Shown here in pieces: positions 49,166-59,079 of a stretch of 64,000 nt of DNA (its first letter is position 1; each line of letters begins with the position of its first letter). Both the position numbers and the translations under genes were made by a program. The notes beneath the pieces were generated by a model, which worked only from the letters and a program-made list of their open reading frames with translations, did not search any database and had not been told where the DNA came from. Origin of the DNA: Pseudomonas sp. MYb327 (GTDB lineage Bacteria > Pseudomonadota > Gammaproteobacteria > Pseudomonadales > Pseudomonadaceae); assembly GCF_040438925.1 (NCBI RefSeq), contig NZ_CP159258.1, forward strand, positions 1,006,001 through 1,070,000, written 5' to 3'.

Positions 49166-51868
49166 ATGAACCTGACCCTGCTCAAGGAATTCTTCGCCGG
49201 ATTCTTGCGTACCCGCCACATCGTCCGACACTTCCGTCGCCTTGCATTGCTGGAAAACTTCACCGACACCACAGTCAGCCGCGAAGTGCCGCCAACCCTG
49301 GCGCAAACCCTGGTCACCGCCGCCAGCAGTGACACCGGCCATCTGCTGAGCACACTCGGCAGCCACACCGACGGCCTGAGCGAACTTGAAGCCCAGACCC
49401 TGCGCGAGCAATTGGGTCTCAACGAAGTCGAGCACGAACAGCCGCTGCCGTGGTGGACCCATCTCTGGCACTGCTACAAAAACCCGTTCAACCTGCTGCT
49501 GACCTTGCTGACAGTCATCTCCTGGCTGACCGAAGACATGAAAGCTGCCATCGTGATTTTTTCCATGGTGGTGCTTTCGACTCTGCTGCGCTTCTGGCAG
49601 GAAACCAAATCCAACCAGGCTGCCGATGCGCTCAAGGCGATGGTCAGCAACACGGCCACAGTCCTGCGTCGGAATGCATCGCGCATCGAACTGCCCATCA
49701 AATTGCTGGTGCCGGGTGATCTGGTCGTGTTGTCAGCCGGCGACATGATTCCCGCCGATTGCCGGGTACTCAGCGCCAAGGACTTGTTCGTCAGCCAGGC
49801 CGCGATGACGGGCGAATCGATGCCGGTGGAGAAATTCCCCCGCCAGCACGACAGCGACACCCGTAACCCGCTGGAGCTGGACAACATTCTGTTCATGGGC
49901 ACCAACGTGGTGTCCGGCACCGCCATGGCGCTAATCCTCACCACGGGCAACGGCACTTACTTCGGCGCACTGGCTCAGCGGGTAGGCGCTACCGACCGTG
50001 TACCGACGTCGTTCCAGAACGGGGTTAATAAAGTCAGCTGGTTGCTGATCCGCTTCATGTTCGTGATGGCGCCGCTGGTGCTGTTCATCAATGGTTTCAC
50101 CAAGGGCGACTGGACTGAAGCGCTGTTGTTCGCGCTGTCGATTGCCGTGGGCCTGACCCCGGAAATGCTGCCCATGATCGTCACCTCGACCCTGGCCAAG
50201 GGTGCCGTGTTCCTGTCGCGCAAAAAAGTCATCGTCAAACGCCTCGACGCCATCCAGAACTTCGGTGCCATGGACGTGCTGTGCACTGACAAGACCGGCA
50301 CCCTGACTCAAGACAAAATCTTCCTGGCGCGCAACGTCGATGTCTGGGGCAATGACTCCGATGACGTGCTGGAAATGGCCTACCTCAACAGTTACTACCA
50401 GACCGGCCTGAAAAACCTGCTGGATGTGGCGGTGCTTGAGCACGTGGAAATCCACCGTGACCTGAAAGTCGGCACGGCGTTTCGCAAGGTTGACGAAATT
50501 CCGTTCGACTTCACCCGGCGGCGCATGTCAGTGGTGGTTGCCGAGCGTGATCACTCCCACCTGTTGATCTGCAAAGGCGCGGTGGAGGAGGTGCTGGCGG
50601 TCTGCACGCGGGTGCGTCACGGCGTTATGGATGAAGCGCTGACCGATGAGCTGCTGGCGCGAATCCGTCAGGTGACCACCACTTTCAATGCAGAAGGCCT
50701 TCGTGTCGTTGCCGTAGCTGCACGGCCGATGATTGAAGGGCGCGATACCTACAGCCTGGCGGACGAACAGGAACTGACACTGATCGGCTACGTGGCTTTC
50801 CTCGACCCGCCAAAGGAAAGCACCGCACCGGCCCTCAAGGCACTGGCTGCGCACGGCGTGGCGGTGAAAGTGCTCACCGGCGACAATGAACTGGTGACGG
50901 CAAAGATCTGTCGCGAAGTCGGTCTGGAGCAACAAGGCCTGCTGATGGGTAACGACGTAGAGCGCATGACTGATGCCGAACTGGCGGTGGCGGTCGAGAC
51001 CACTAACGTCTTCGCCAAGCTCACGCCCTCGCACAAAGAACGCATCGTCCGCCTGCTCAAGGGCAACGGTCATGTGGTCGGTTTTATGGGCGACGGCATC
51101 AACGACGCGCCGGCCCTGCGTACCGCCGACATCGGCATTTCGGTGGACAGCGCCGTGGACATTGCCAAGGAAGCGGCGGACATCATCCTGCTGGAGAAGA
51201 GCTTGATGGTGCTGGAGGAGGGCGTGCTGGAAGGGCGCAGGACCTTCGCCAGCATGCTCAAGTACATCAAGATGACCGCCAGTTCGAACTTCGGCAACGT
51301 GTTCTCGGTGCTGGTGGCGAGTGCGTTCATTCCGTTCCTGCCAATGCTGCCGATGCATCTGTTGGTGCAGAACCTGCTTTATGACATTTCGCAGATCGCC
51401 ATTCCGTTCGATAACGTCGATGACGAGATGCTCAAGCAACCGCAACGCTGGCAGCCGGCGGATGTCGGGCGTTTCATGCTGTTTTTCGGACCGATCAGCT
51501 CGATCTTCGACATCACCACGTTTGCCTTGATGTGGTACGTGTTCGACGCCAATACACCGGACCATCAAACCCTGTTCCAGTCCGGCTGGTTCGTGGTCGG
51601 GCTGCTGACCCAGACCCTGATCGTGCACATGATTCGTACGCCGAAGATCCCTTTCCTGCAAAGCCGCGCAGCAATGCCGCTGATGGTGATGACCGCAATC
51701 ATCATGGCCGTGGGCATCTTTCTACCGATGGGACCACTGGCGCATTATTTCAAATTGCAGGCATTGCCATCGCTGTACTTCGTGTTCCTGCCACTGATTC
51801 TGCTGGCGTATATGGGCCTGACTCAGGCGGTGAAGGGGTTTTACATCCGGCGGTTCGGGTGGCAGTAA
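49166..51868 (+). CDS. mgtA: Mg2+-importing P-type ATPase
   Basis: 900 residues, the usual size of MgtA/MgtB (P3B-type). It has the actuator motif MTGESMPVEKFPR, the phosphorylation site CTDKTGTLT with Asp375, the nucleotide-binding region, and the hinge GDGINDAPALRTADIGISVD. The C-terminal membrane segments include FGNVFSVLVASAFIPFLPMLP and NLLYDISQIAIPFDNVD, characteristic of Mg2+ importers. An N-terminal cytosolic extension precedes the first TM pair. The start has GGGGGAA 6 bases ahead. It is a stand-alone unit; the two-component genes follow after 120 bases. Confidence 0.92.
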   Translation: MNLTLLKEFFAGFLRTRHIVRHFRRLALLENFTDTTVSREVPPTLAQTLVTAASSDTGHLLSTLGSHTDGLSELEAQTLREQLGLNEVEHEQPLPWWTHLWHCYKNPFNLLLTLLTVISWLTEDMKAAIVIFSMVVLSTLLRFWQETKSNQAADALKAMVSNTATVLRRNASRIELPIKLLVPGDLVVLSAGDMIPADCRVLSAKDLFVSQAAMTGESMPVEKFPRQHDSDTRNPLELDNILFMGTNVVSGTAMALILTTGNGTYFGALAQRVGATDRVPTSFQNGVNKVSWLLIRFMFVMAPLVLFINGFTKGDWTEALLFALSIAVGLTPEMLPMIVTSTLAKGAVFLSRKKVIVKRLDAIQNFGAMDVLCTDKTGTLTQDKIFLARNVDVWGNDSDDVLEMAYLNSYYQTGLKNLLDVAVLEHVEIHRDLKVGTAFRKVDEIPFDFTRRRMSVVVAERDHSHLLICKGAVEEVLAVCTRVRHGVMDEALTDELLARIRQVTTTFNAEGLRVVAVAARPMIEGRDTYSLADEQELTLIGYVAFLDPPKESTAPALKALAAHGVAVKVLTGDNELVTAKICREVGLEQQGLLMGNDVERMTDAELAVAVETTNVFAKLTPSHKERIVRLLKGNGHVVGFMGDGINDAPALRTADIGISVDSAVDIAKEAADIILLEKSLMVLEEGVLEGRRTFASMLKYIKMTASSNFGNVFSVLVASAFIPFLPMLPMHLLVQNLLYDISQIAIPFDNVDDEMLKQPQRWQPADVGRFMLFFGPISSIFDITTFALMWYVFDANTPDHQTLFQSGWFVVGLLTQTLIVHMIRTPKIPFLQSRAAMPLMVMTAIIMAVGIFLPMGPLAHYFKLQALPSLYFVFLPLILLAYMGLTQAVKGFYIRRFGWQ

Positions 51869-51988
51869 CGCTGCCAAAGAGAACGTGTAGCCAACGAGCC
51901 TCGGGATTTAGGAAAAGTCCTACAGAAAGGTCCATGGGTCTTCCGTAGCCTTGCGCCCTCATTAATCTGACTCGCTTCGGGGGCCACG

Positions 51989-52402
51989 TTGTCGAACAAG
52001 TCCTTACGTATCCTGATTGCTGACGAACAACACTTTAACCGTCTCAGAATCGAGCGCTGCTTCAACCAGCTCGGTTACTTTCGGGTGGCGCCGGTGCTCT
52101 GCGTCGAAGAGCTGCTGACGTTGGTGGAGTTTGCGAGCGAGCCGTTCGATCTGCTGGTCATCAATGCGGCGATGGGGGAAGGGAAGCTGGATCTGCTCGA
52201 TTACTGCCTCGATAACCGGCAGCTGGACCGGGTCTTGATCTACGACGGCCGGGCGGCGCGGCTACCGAGTCTGCCGGCCGGCAAGCAGCAAAAAATCCAG
52301 ATTAGCCACGCATTGCTGCCTGATCTGTCGGCGCTTCAGCGCTTGATGGGAAGCGTGGATCCATGTCTACCGTTCGTCGGCACTGTCATTTCTGTCAGGT
52401 AG
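51989..52402 (+). CDS. degenerate stand-alone receiver-like protein
   Basis: 137 residues starting with TTG (51989) behind CGGGGGCC. The first 60 residues resemble a CheY-type receiver: RILIADEQHFNRLRIERCFNQLGYF, then PFDLLVINAAMG. The acidic pair is present as D12-E13, but the phospho-acceptor Asp is replaced by Asn59, and the usual downstream Thr/Lys pattern is unclear. It probably cannot be phosphorylated normally. It is 96 bases ahead of a BvgA/EvgA-like regulator gene and may belong to the same circuit as an adaptor or decoy. No close named family is recognised. Confidence 0.65.
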   Translation: MSNKSLRILIADEQHFNRLRIERCFNQLGYFRVAPVLCVEELLTLVEFASEPFDLLVINAAMGEGKLDLLDYCLDNRQLDRVLIYDGRAARLPSLPAGKQQKIQISHALLPDLSALQRLMGSVDPCLPFVGTVISVR

Positions 52403-52498
52403 ATTCCCCCGGTATTCCATGCAAAAGTCCATGCGCAGCCGCTGCGTCTAATCCGGGCTTTTTCGCCCAATCGTCGTGTTTTTGCCCAGGGAGTTGCC

Positions 52499-53125
52499 AT
52501 GAAGTCAGTGCTGATTGTGGACGATCACCCGGTGATTCGCGGCGCCGTCAAAATCGTTCTCAAGCAGGAAGGGTACAAGCGCATTTACGAAGCCGACAGC
52601 GGTAACGAAGTCTTGCCGATGATTCGCGAGCACAAGCCTGATCTGGTGGTGCTGGACCTGAATATCCCGTCTCTCGATGGCCTGGATGTGCTGGCGCGGA
52701 TCAAGGCCGGCGAAGTGCCCTGTCGCGTGGTGATCTTTACTTCCCAGGAGCCCATGTTCTACCAGGAACGCTGCATGCGTGCCGGTGCCTCTGCCTATGT
52801 GGCCAAGACCAACGATTTGCACCATTTGCACAAAGCCGTGCATGCGGTGATGTCGGGTTACACCTATTTCACTCGACTGCCCTCGAGTTCGGTGTCACTG
52901 AACGCAATGCAACGCAGCGAAAAAGAGTTGATCGACAAGCTCTCGGATCGCGAGCTGACGATCTTCCAGCACTTGGCCAGGGGCATCAGTAACAAGGCAA
53001 TCGCCGAAATCATGCATCTGAGTCACAAGACCGTCAGCACCTACAAGACGCGGTTGACGGAAAAGCTCAACGTAGAGTCGTCGGTGCATTTGCGCGATCT
53101 TGCCCGACGCAATCATTTGATCTGA
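52499..53125 (+). CDS. BvgA/EvgA-like LuxR-type response regulator
   Basis: 208 residues. The receiver domain has DD8-9, the phospho-acceptor Asp53 in LVVLDLNIPSLDG, Thr in VVIFTSQEP and Lys in YVAKTND. The C-terminal LuxR/NarL helix-turn-helix runs from LSDRELTIFQHLARGISNKAIAEIM to VSTYKTRLTEKL. This pattern is typical of BvgA/EvgA-type regulators. Its stop is directly followed by the ATG of the BvgS-like kinase, so the two form a cognate pair. Targets are unknown; a link to the preceding mgtA or the degenerate receiver is only positional. Confidence 0.9.
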   Translation: MKSVLIVDDHPVIRGAVKIVLKQEGYKRIYEADSGNEVLPMIREHKPDLVVLDLNIPSLDGLDVLARIKAGEVPCRVVIFTSQEPMFYQERCMRAGASAYVAKTNDLHHLHKAVHAVMSGYTYFTRLPSSSVSLNAMQRSEKELIDKLSDRELTIFQHLARGISNKAIAEIMHLSHKTVSTYKTRLTEKLNVESSVHLRDLARRNHLI

Positions 53126-56100
53126 ATGAACGCCTTTCGACGCCTGTTCGGCCTGATGAACCTTCTATTGCCGGTGCTTTGCCTATGGGCATCGAGTGCC
53201 GGTGCGCAGCTACAACCCCTGACGTTGCTGGGACGCTCCAGCGTCGAAGGCTTTAGCGCCGAACTGTCGAACGCTGATGCCCGCTGGCTGCAGCAAAAGG
53301 GTCGACTGGTGCTGGCCGTGTCCACGCCGGACTATCCGCCCTTCGAGTTCAACGTGGCGGGCAAGCTGTTCGAGGGCGTGACGGCAGATTACGCCGGACT
53401 GATCCAACAACTATTGAAGGTCGAGATCCAGGTTCAACGTTATCCGTCGCGAGCTGACGCGGTGCGGGCGATCAAGCAAGGCGAGGCGGACTTGCTGGGT
53501 ACGGCTAATCGATTCGAGGCCGAAGATCCGCAGTTGCGGATGTCCCGCGCCTATGCGGTGGATCAGCCCGTCTTGGTAACCCGCAGCGATTCACCTTCAG
53601 TGTCGGACCCGACATTGGCCGGCAAGCGGCTGGCGATGCTGTATCACTACTTGCCTGAACAAAGCGTGCAGCGGTTTTATCCACAAGCGGATGTCCGGCT
53701 GTTCCCCTCGACACTGGCGGCGGTGGGGGCCGTGGCGTTCGGTCAGGCGGATTTCTATCTGGGCGACGCGATCAGCGCCCATTATTTGATCAATAAAAAC
53801 TACCTCAACAACGTTCAACTGGCGGATTTCTCGCGGATGGAATCCGGGCGTTTCGCCTTTGCGATGGCCCGGGATAACGTTCAGCTGTTGCGCATCGTCA
53901 ACCAGGCGCTGGAAGCCGTCACACCCAGTGAACAGATGACTATCCTGCGGCGTTGGGGCGCTTACGGGTTGTCCATGCCGGGCACCCAAACACTGCAATT
54001 GAGCGTGGCGGAACAACGCTGGCTGAACGCGCATCCGCGTGTGCGGGTGGCGATCAACGAAAATGTCCCACCGATCTCGTTCATTGACAGTGAAGGCAAA
54101 CTACGCGGGATCAGTGTGCAAGTGCTGGCGAAAATCAGCCAGCGTACCGGCCTGCAATTCGATATCCAGGCGATGCAGTCGGTGGCCGCGATGCTGACGG
54201 GCATCAAAAACGGCCAGGTCGATGTGCTGGCCGGGATCGGTCTCAGTTCACAGCGTGAAGAAGCATTGCTGTTTACCCGGGCGTTTCTGAGCAGTCCCTC
54301 GGTGCTGGTAACCCGCTTGGCGCCGGACAGTCCAAGAACCCTGGATGAGATGGCCGGGAAAACCCTGGCGCTGACCCAGGGCAACATCGTCAGCGAGTTC
54401 ATTCGCCAACATTTTCCGCGGATACGCTGTGTGGATGCGCCACTGTCGGCAGACGCCATGGAAATGGTCGCCCAGGGCAAGGCCGATGGGGGCATCAATT
54501 CGTTGATCAGCGCGCGTTACCTGATTTCCCGGCAATACCGCGATCGCCTGCAAGTGACCAGTACCGTGGGCACCGACCCGGCCCGCAGCACCTTGGCGAC
54601 CAGTCATGAAGCCATCGAGTTGCATTCGATTCTGGACAAGGCCCTGCTCAGTATTCCCCCCGAGGAAATCGACGAGCTGGTTCAACCCTGGCGCAATGAT
54701 TTGCAGGTGGAGCAAAGCTACTGGCTGCGGCATCGGCAGGCGATTTTCCAGGCGTTCGCCGCCGCTGGCGTTTTGCTCTTGATCGCCTTGGGCGGGATTG
54801 TCTGGCAGCGTCGGCAGATCCGCCAGCGTCAGCAATTGTTGGGGCAATTGCAGGACGCCAAGGACGCAGCCGACGATGCCAACCGCGCCAAGACCACTTT
54901 TCTGGCGACCATGAGCCACGAAATCCGCACCCCGATGAATGCCCTGATTGGCATGCTGGAGCTGGCGCTGAAGCGGGCGGATGAAGGCGTCACCGACCGT
55001 GCTGCCATCGAAGTGGCGTCGAATGCCGGCCAACAATTGCTGGGGTTGATCGGCGATATTCTCGACATTGCCCGCATCGAGTCGGGGCATCTGTCGTTGA
55101 TGCCGGAACGGGCCAATTTGCAGACGCTGGTGCTGTCGGTGTGCCGGGTTTTTGAAGGACTGGCACGGGAAAAAAACCTGCTGTGGCGAGTTGAATTCGA
55201 CGCGCACAGCGACTGCGACGTGATGATTGATCCCACGCGCTTCAAGCAGGTGTTGTCCAATCTGTTGAGCAATGCCATCAAGTTCACCCGTGAAGGTGAG
55301 GTGAGTCTGCGGCTGCGAGTGGTCCCGGCGTCATCGGCGCGTATGGCGGTGAGTGTGCACGTTGAAGACAGCGGCATTGGAATCAGTGAACACGACCAGC
55401 AGCGCTTGTTCAGCCCGTTCGTGCAGGCCGGGAACAGTCAGCAATCCGCTCGCCAGGGTTCCGGGCTGGGACTGGTGATCAGCCGTACCTTGTGCGAAAT
55501 GATGGGTGGTCGATTACAGCTCGACAGCGTTCTCGGGCGTGGCACGCGGGTAGAAGTCAGCCTTGAACTGGTCGTGTTGCAGGCGCTACCGGTCAATGCG
55601 CAAAGGCAAGGCGATGCACTGGTGCAGGCCAAGCCACTGACGGTCCTGGTGGTCGACGACTATCCGTCCAATCGCCTGCTGCTATCGCGACAGCTGCGCT
55701 ATCTGGGGCACCAGGTTCTGGAGGCGGAAGATGGCCAGCAAGGTATTGAGCAGTGGCGTGAGCACGCATTCCATCTGGTTATCACCGACTGCAATATGCC
55801 GCTTGTCAGTGGATATGAGTTGGCGGGTGCGATACGCGATGAAGAGCGGTTCAGCGGTCTGCCACCCACCTTGATTCTGGGGTTCACCGCTAATGCGCAA
55901 CCCGAGGACAGGATTCGCTGTATCGAGGCGGGCATGGACGATTGCCTGTTTAAACCGATTCGATTGGTGGACTTGAGCGACTGGCTGGCCAGCCGGTTTC
56001 CCAGCGATTCGGCCGTGATAGACGATGACGCGCCCAACGCCGAGATTGATTTGACCGGATTGGAGCGCTACGTGGGTGCGGACCATGAGTTGATCAGCCA

Positions 56101-56365
56101 ATTGCTGCAAGACCTGGCCGCGACCAACCGCGATGATCGCGAGCATCTGCTGCAAGTGCACGCCAGCGGCAATCACGATGGTTTGCAGGTGTTGGCGCAC
56201 CGTATCAAGGGCGGGGCGCTGATGGTCCGGGCGCTGGGTCTGGTCGAGTGTTGCGACCAGTTGGAGCGTGCGTGCAGCGCGGGCGAAACCTCATTGATCG
56301 ACGCGGCCGTCGATCAGTTGCAGCACGCCATGCAGCGCCTGGACCAGAGCCTGGGGCAGGCTTGA
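53126..56365 (+). CDS. BvgS/EvgS-like hybrid sensor kinase
   Basis: 1079 residues. A signal peptide (LLLPVLCLWASSAGA) is followed by two tandem periplasmic solute-binding (SBP_bac_3, Venus-flytrap) domains (about 45-280 and 295-535) and a TM helix (about 545-563). The kinase has H-box MSHEIRTPMN with His598 and an ATPase domain (VEDSGIGISEHDQQRLFSPF, GSGLGLVISR). A receiver with Asp888 (VITDCNMPLVSG) and a C-terminal Hpt domain with His1025 (LAHRIKGGAL) complete it. This is the four-step phosphorelay of BvgS/EvgS, ending on the adjacent regulator. There is no obvious PAS domain between TM and kinase, which makes it closer to EvgS-short forms. The ligand is unknown. Confidence 0.9.
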   Translation: MNAFRRLFGLMNLLLPVLCLWASSAGAQLQPLTLLGRSSVEGFSAELSNADARWLQQKGRLVLAVSTPDYPPFEFNVAGKLFEGVTADYAGLIQQLLKVEIQVQRYPSRADAVRAIKQGEADLLGTANRFEAEDPQLRMSRAYAVDQPVLVTRSDSPSVSDPTLAGKRLAMLYHYLPEQSVQRFYPQADVRLFPSTLAAVGAVAFGQADFYLGDAISAHYLINKNYLNNVQLADFSRMESGRFAFAMARDNVQLLRIVNQALEAVTPSEQMTILRRWGAYGLSMPGTQTLQLSVAEQRWLNAHPRVRVAINENVPPISFIDSEGKLRGISVQVLAKISQRTGLQFDIQAMQSVAAMLTGIKNGQVDVLAGIGLSSQREEALLFTRAFLSSPSVLVTRLAPDSPRTLDEMAGKTLALTQGNIVSEFIRQHFPRIRCVDAPLSADAMEMVAQGKADGGINSLISARYLISRQYRDRLQVTSTVGTDPARSTLATSHEAIELHSILDKALLSIPPEEIDELVQPWRNDLQVEQSYWLRHRQAIFQAFAAAGVLLLIALGGIVWQRRQIRQRQQLLGQLQDAKDAADDANRAKTTFLATMSHEIRTPMNALIGMLELALKRADEGVTDRAAIEVASNAGQQLLGLIGDILDIARIESGHLSLMPERANLQTLVLSVCRVFEGLAREKNLLWRVEFDAHSDCDVMIDPTRFKQVLSNLLSNAIKFTREGEVSLRLRVVPASSARMAVSVHVEDSGIGISEHDQQRLFSPFVQAGNSQQSARQGSGLGLVISRTLCEMMGGRLQLDSVLGRGTRVEVSLELVVLQALPVNAQRQGDALVQAKPLTVLVVDDYPSNRLLLSRQLRYLGHQVLEAEDGQQGIEQWREHAFHLVITDCNMPLVSGYELAGAIRDEERFSGLPPTLILGFTANAQPEDRIRCIEAGMDDCLFKPIRLVDLSDWLASRFPSDSAVIDDDAPNAEIDLTGLERYVGADHELISQLLQDLAATNRDDREHLLQVHASGNHDGLQVLAHRIKGGALMVRALGLVECCDQLERACSAGETSLIDAAVDQLQHAMQRLDQSLGQA

Positions 56366-56375
56366 TACGCAAACC

Positions 56376-56406
56376 CGTGGCGAGGGAGCTTGCTCCCTTG
56401 CCACAG
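56376..56406. repeat. REP-like palindrome
   Basis: GTGGCGAGGGAGCTTGCTCCC-TTGCCAC, a self-complementary element, lies between convergent kinase and aldo/keto reductase genes and may end both. Confidence 0.7.
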
Positions 56407-56436
56407 ATACAGCCGCCTTTTTCGCAGGCCTGAGGC

Positions 56437-57240
56437 TTAATCCCAGTTCGGCGCGATGCCTTTCGGGCTGGTCAAGCGCTGACCGCGATCAAGGCTTGCG
56501 ATCAACGCCATGTCGGCGTCGCTCAGGGTCAGCTCGCAGGCTTTCAGGTTGCTGGCGAGATTGGCGCGTTTGGTGGACGAAGGGATCACCGCGTAACCCA
56601 ATTGCATCGCCCAGGCCAGGGTGACTTGAGCCGGTGTTGCTTGCAGGCGATCGGCAATTTGGCGGATGAGCGGGTCCTTCAACACTTCGCCATAGGCCAG
56701 GGTCATGTACGACGTGATCTGGATGCCGTGGCTGTGGGCGAACTCGACCACTTTGCGGTTTTGCAGATACGGGTGCAGTTCGATCTGGTTGGTAGCGATG
56801 TGCTCGGCACCGACGGCGGCGATGGCTTGTTTCATCAGGTCGACGGTGAAGTTCGACACGCCGATTTGCCGGGTCAGGCCCAGGCGTTTGGCTTCGAGCA
56901 GGGCACCCATGAATTCTTCCACCGGGACCTGGTCTTCGGGGGACGGCCAGTGGATGAGGGTCAGGTCCAGGTAGTCGGTCTGCAGTTTTTGCAGGCTCTG
57001 CTTGAGGCTGTCGATCAGTCGATCCCCGGCGAAGTTGGCGACCCAAATCTTGCTGGTGATGAAAAGTTCTTCACGGGCAATACCGCTGGCGGCAATGGCT
57101 TCGCCGACTTCGGCTTCATTCTCGTAGATTTGTGCGGTGTCGAAGGCCCGGTAACCCAGTTCCAGGCCGTTGCTGACTGAATCAATGACCACCTGGCCTT
57201 GCAAGCGAAAGGTGCCCAGGCCGAATGCGGGAATAGACAT
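56437..57240 (-). CDS. dkgB: aldo/keto reductase, DkgB-like
   Basis: 267 residues from the ATG at 57240 (GGAG ahead); codons further upstream have no family match. It begins [20 protein letters not shown] and has the AKR catalytic tetrad: Asp and Tyr in [14 protein letters not shown], Lys in ITSKIWV, His in LTLIHWPSP. The NADPH site ends in [17 protein letters not shown]. It resembles 2,5-diketo-D-gluconate reductase B of E. coli nearly end to end. Such enzymes reduce diketogluconate and small aldehydes such as methylglyoxal. No sugar genes are adjacent. Confidence 0.88.
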   Translation of the reverse strand: MSIPAFGLGTFRLQGQVVIDSVSNGLELGYRAFDTAQIYENEAEVGEAIAASGIAREELFITSKIWVANFAGDRLIDSLKQSLQKLQTDYLDLTLIHWPSPEDQVPVEEFMGALLEAKRLGLTRQIGVSNFTVDLMKQAIAAVGAEHIATNQIELHPYLQNRKVVEFAHSHGIQITSYMTLAYGEVLKDPLIRQIADRLQATPAQVTLAWAMQLGYAVIPSSTKRANLASNLKACELTLSDADMALIASLDRGQRLTSPKGIAPNWD

Positions 57241-57344
57241 GAATGACTCCAGAGGTTGCAGTGGGGAATGGACGTGAGTATCCGCGCCTGCATCCGTGAG
57301 AAAAACCGCTGGAGCGGCAAAGCAATGTTGACTGGAAATCAAAT

Positions 57345-57420
57345 ATCAAAAGATCGCAGCCTTCGGCAGTTCCTAAATGGGATTGCCTGTAACAGCTAGC
57401 GAAGGCTGCGATCTTTTGAT
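57345..57420. repeat. long perfect inverted repeat (AAAGATCGCAGCCTTCG type)
   Basis: Two 21-bp perfect arms (57345-57365 and 57400-57420) containing AAAGATCGCAGCCTTCG are separated by 34 bases. This is a dispersed Pseudomonas intergenic repeat distinct from the REPs elsewhere in the window. It lies between two minus-strand genes. Confidence 0.8.
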
Positions 57421-57427
57421 TTCCTCT

Positions 57428-57967
57428 TTACCCCCGAGCCTCAAGAATCATGCAAGTCGTCGATCCCGTCGCATACAAACGCCCATCTACATCATAAATC
57501 CGCCCCTCGGCCAACGCCGTCGAACGCCCCAGATGCACGATCTTGCCCTCGGCCCGCACCGGTCCGCTGGCGTTGTTCAAGGCCCGCACATAGCTGATGC
57601 GCAGGTCCAGCGTCGTATAACCCTGGCCTTTTTTCAGTTGGGTATGGATCGCGCAGCCCATGCACGAATCCAGCAAGGTCGCGGCATAACCGCCATGCAC
57701 GGTGCCTAGCGGGTTGTAATGTCTGGAATCCGGCGTGCCCTGGAAGACGAACAGCCCGGCCGACCATTCGATGGGGATGAAATCCATCAGTGTGCCAATG
57801 GGCGGCGAGGGCAGTTCACCGTTGCCGATGCCGTCGAAAAACTCGGTGGGGGACAGCGCGCTGACCTCGGCCAGAGACAAACTGCCAGGCCCGGCAAGGC
57901 GTGCTCGCATGGCCTGTTCCTGAGCGATCCATTGAGCGAGTGTGGCGTCGCGGTTTGGGCTTTGCAT
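57428..57967 (-). CDS. PaaI-family hot-dog thioesterase
   Basis: 179 residues from the ATG at 57967, chosen because GAGG lies 8 bases before it; the ATG two codons upstream is too close to that site. The hot-dog core has NPLGTVHGGYAATLLDSCMG with the helix following the conserved HGG, and then TTLDLRISYVRAL. This is the acyl-CoA thioesterase (PaaI/YbdB-like) family. The N-terminal 60 residues are more variable. The substrate is unknown. It lies upstream of the inverted repeat and behind the LysR gene, same strand. Confidence 0.85.
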   Translation of the reverse strand: MQSPNRDATLAQWIAQEQAMRARLAGPGSLSLAEVSALSPTEFFDGIGNGELPSPPIGTLMDFIPIEWSAGLFVFQGTPDSRHYNPLGTVHGGYAATLLDSCMGCAIHTQLKKGQGYTTLDLRISYVRALNNASGPVRAEGKIVHLGRSTALAEGRIYDVDGRLYATGSTTCMILEARG

Positions 57968-58066
57968 GATCATGACCTCGGACGATTTGGATATTATGGC
58001 TGTAATCCAGGTCGATATTATGTCTGAAATAAAATCCCTGCCAGCCCCATTCGGCTTGCCGGGCCC

Positions 58067-58972
58067 TTAGGCAATATCGGCATGACTAAACTCCTCGCCT
58101 AAAAAGTCGATCAGCGCGCGCACCGACGGCAGCAACCCCCGGCGCGAGGGGAAGATCGCATGGACGATTCCGCATTTCGGCGCCCAGCCTGGCACCAGTT
58201 CCACCAAATGTCCGGCCGCAATGTCATCGCGCACGACCACGGCAGGCAGGTGGGCGATGCCGACCCCGGCTACTACTGCGTGGCGGAGCGCCAACAGGTC
58301 ATCGGTGACCATTCTCGGTGAGTGCCGAATCATCGCACTGGCGCCGTCGGCGCCGAGCAACTCCCATTGATATTCACGCTGTGCGCCGCCCCAGTGCAGG
58401 CTGGGCAAGCCGCTCAGGTCGGCGGGCGAGGGCGGTGAGGACAGGCGTTCGGCGAATGCCGGACTGCCGACAATGCACTGGGTGCTATTGCCCAGCACCT
58501 TCATCACCATGTCGGTGTTTTCCAATGGCGGAAAACGTACCCGCAACGCAATGTCGAAACCCTCGTGGATCAAATCGACCCGGCGGTTGGTGCTCTCGAT
58601 GAACAACTCCACCAGCGGGTACTTGAGCATGTAGCGGGTGAGCATCGGCCCGACCCAGGAATTCAGCAACGCCGTTGGGCAACTGATGCGCACCAGTCCC
58701 TGGGGTTCCGAGCGGTTGCGTTCGATCAGTTCGGCGGCGCTTTCCGCTTCGACCCGCATGGCCAGGCAACGCTGGTAGTAGGCCTGGCCGATTTCTGTCA
58801 GCGAACAATGGCGGCTGGTGCGATTGAGCAACCGCACGCCCAGGCGCTCTTCGAGTTCGGCAATGCGTCGGCTGAGCTTGGACTTGGGCATGTCGAGCGC
58901 CCGCCCGGCCGCGGCAAAGCCGTGATGTTCCACCACTTGGGTGAAGTAGTAGAGGGTGTTGAGGTCTTCCAC
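58067..58972 (-). CDS. LysR-type transcriptional regulator
   Basis: 301 residues. The N-terminal helix-turn-helix is MEDLNTLYYFTQVVEHHGFAAAGRALDMPKSKLSRRIAELE... with LLNRTSRHCSLTEIG. A periplasmic-binding-like effector domain follows, containing LVRISCPTALLNSWVGPML. It is divergent from pirin across about 107 bases, the usual layout when a LysR protein controls its neighbour. The effector is unknown. It belongs to the branch that regulates pirin and quinone/drug-response genes. Confidence 0.88.
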   Translation of the reverse strand: MEDLNTLYYFTQVVEHHGFAAAGRALDMPKSKLSRRIAELEERLGVRLLNRTSRHCSLTEIGQAYYQRCLAMRVEAESAAELIERNRSEPQGLVRISCPTALLNSWVGPMLTRYMLKYPLVELFIESTNRRVDLIHEGFDIALRVRFPPLENTDMVMKVLGNSTQCIVGSPAFAERLSSPPSPADLSGLPSLHWGGAQREYQWELLGADGASAMIRHSPRMVTDDLLALRHAVVAGVGIAHLPAVVVRDDIAAGHLVELVPGWAPKCGIVHAIFPSRRGLLPSVRALIDFLGEEFSHADIA

Positions 58973-59079
58973 TATCGTTCTCCAAATAGAACGCTAAGGC
59001 TGATTTTTGCAGTCTAGCGCAGCAAAGGCCTCGGTTTTAAGCTTTGTCCATGGCTTCAACCACCTGATTCGGAGGCACC

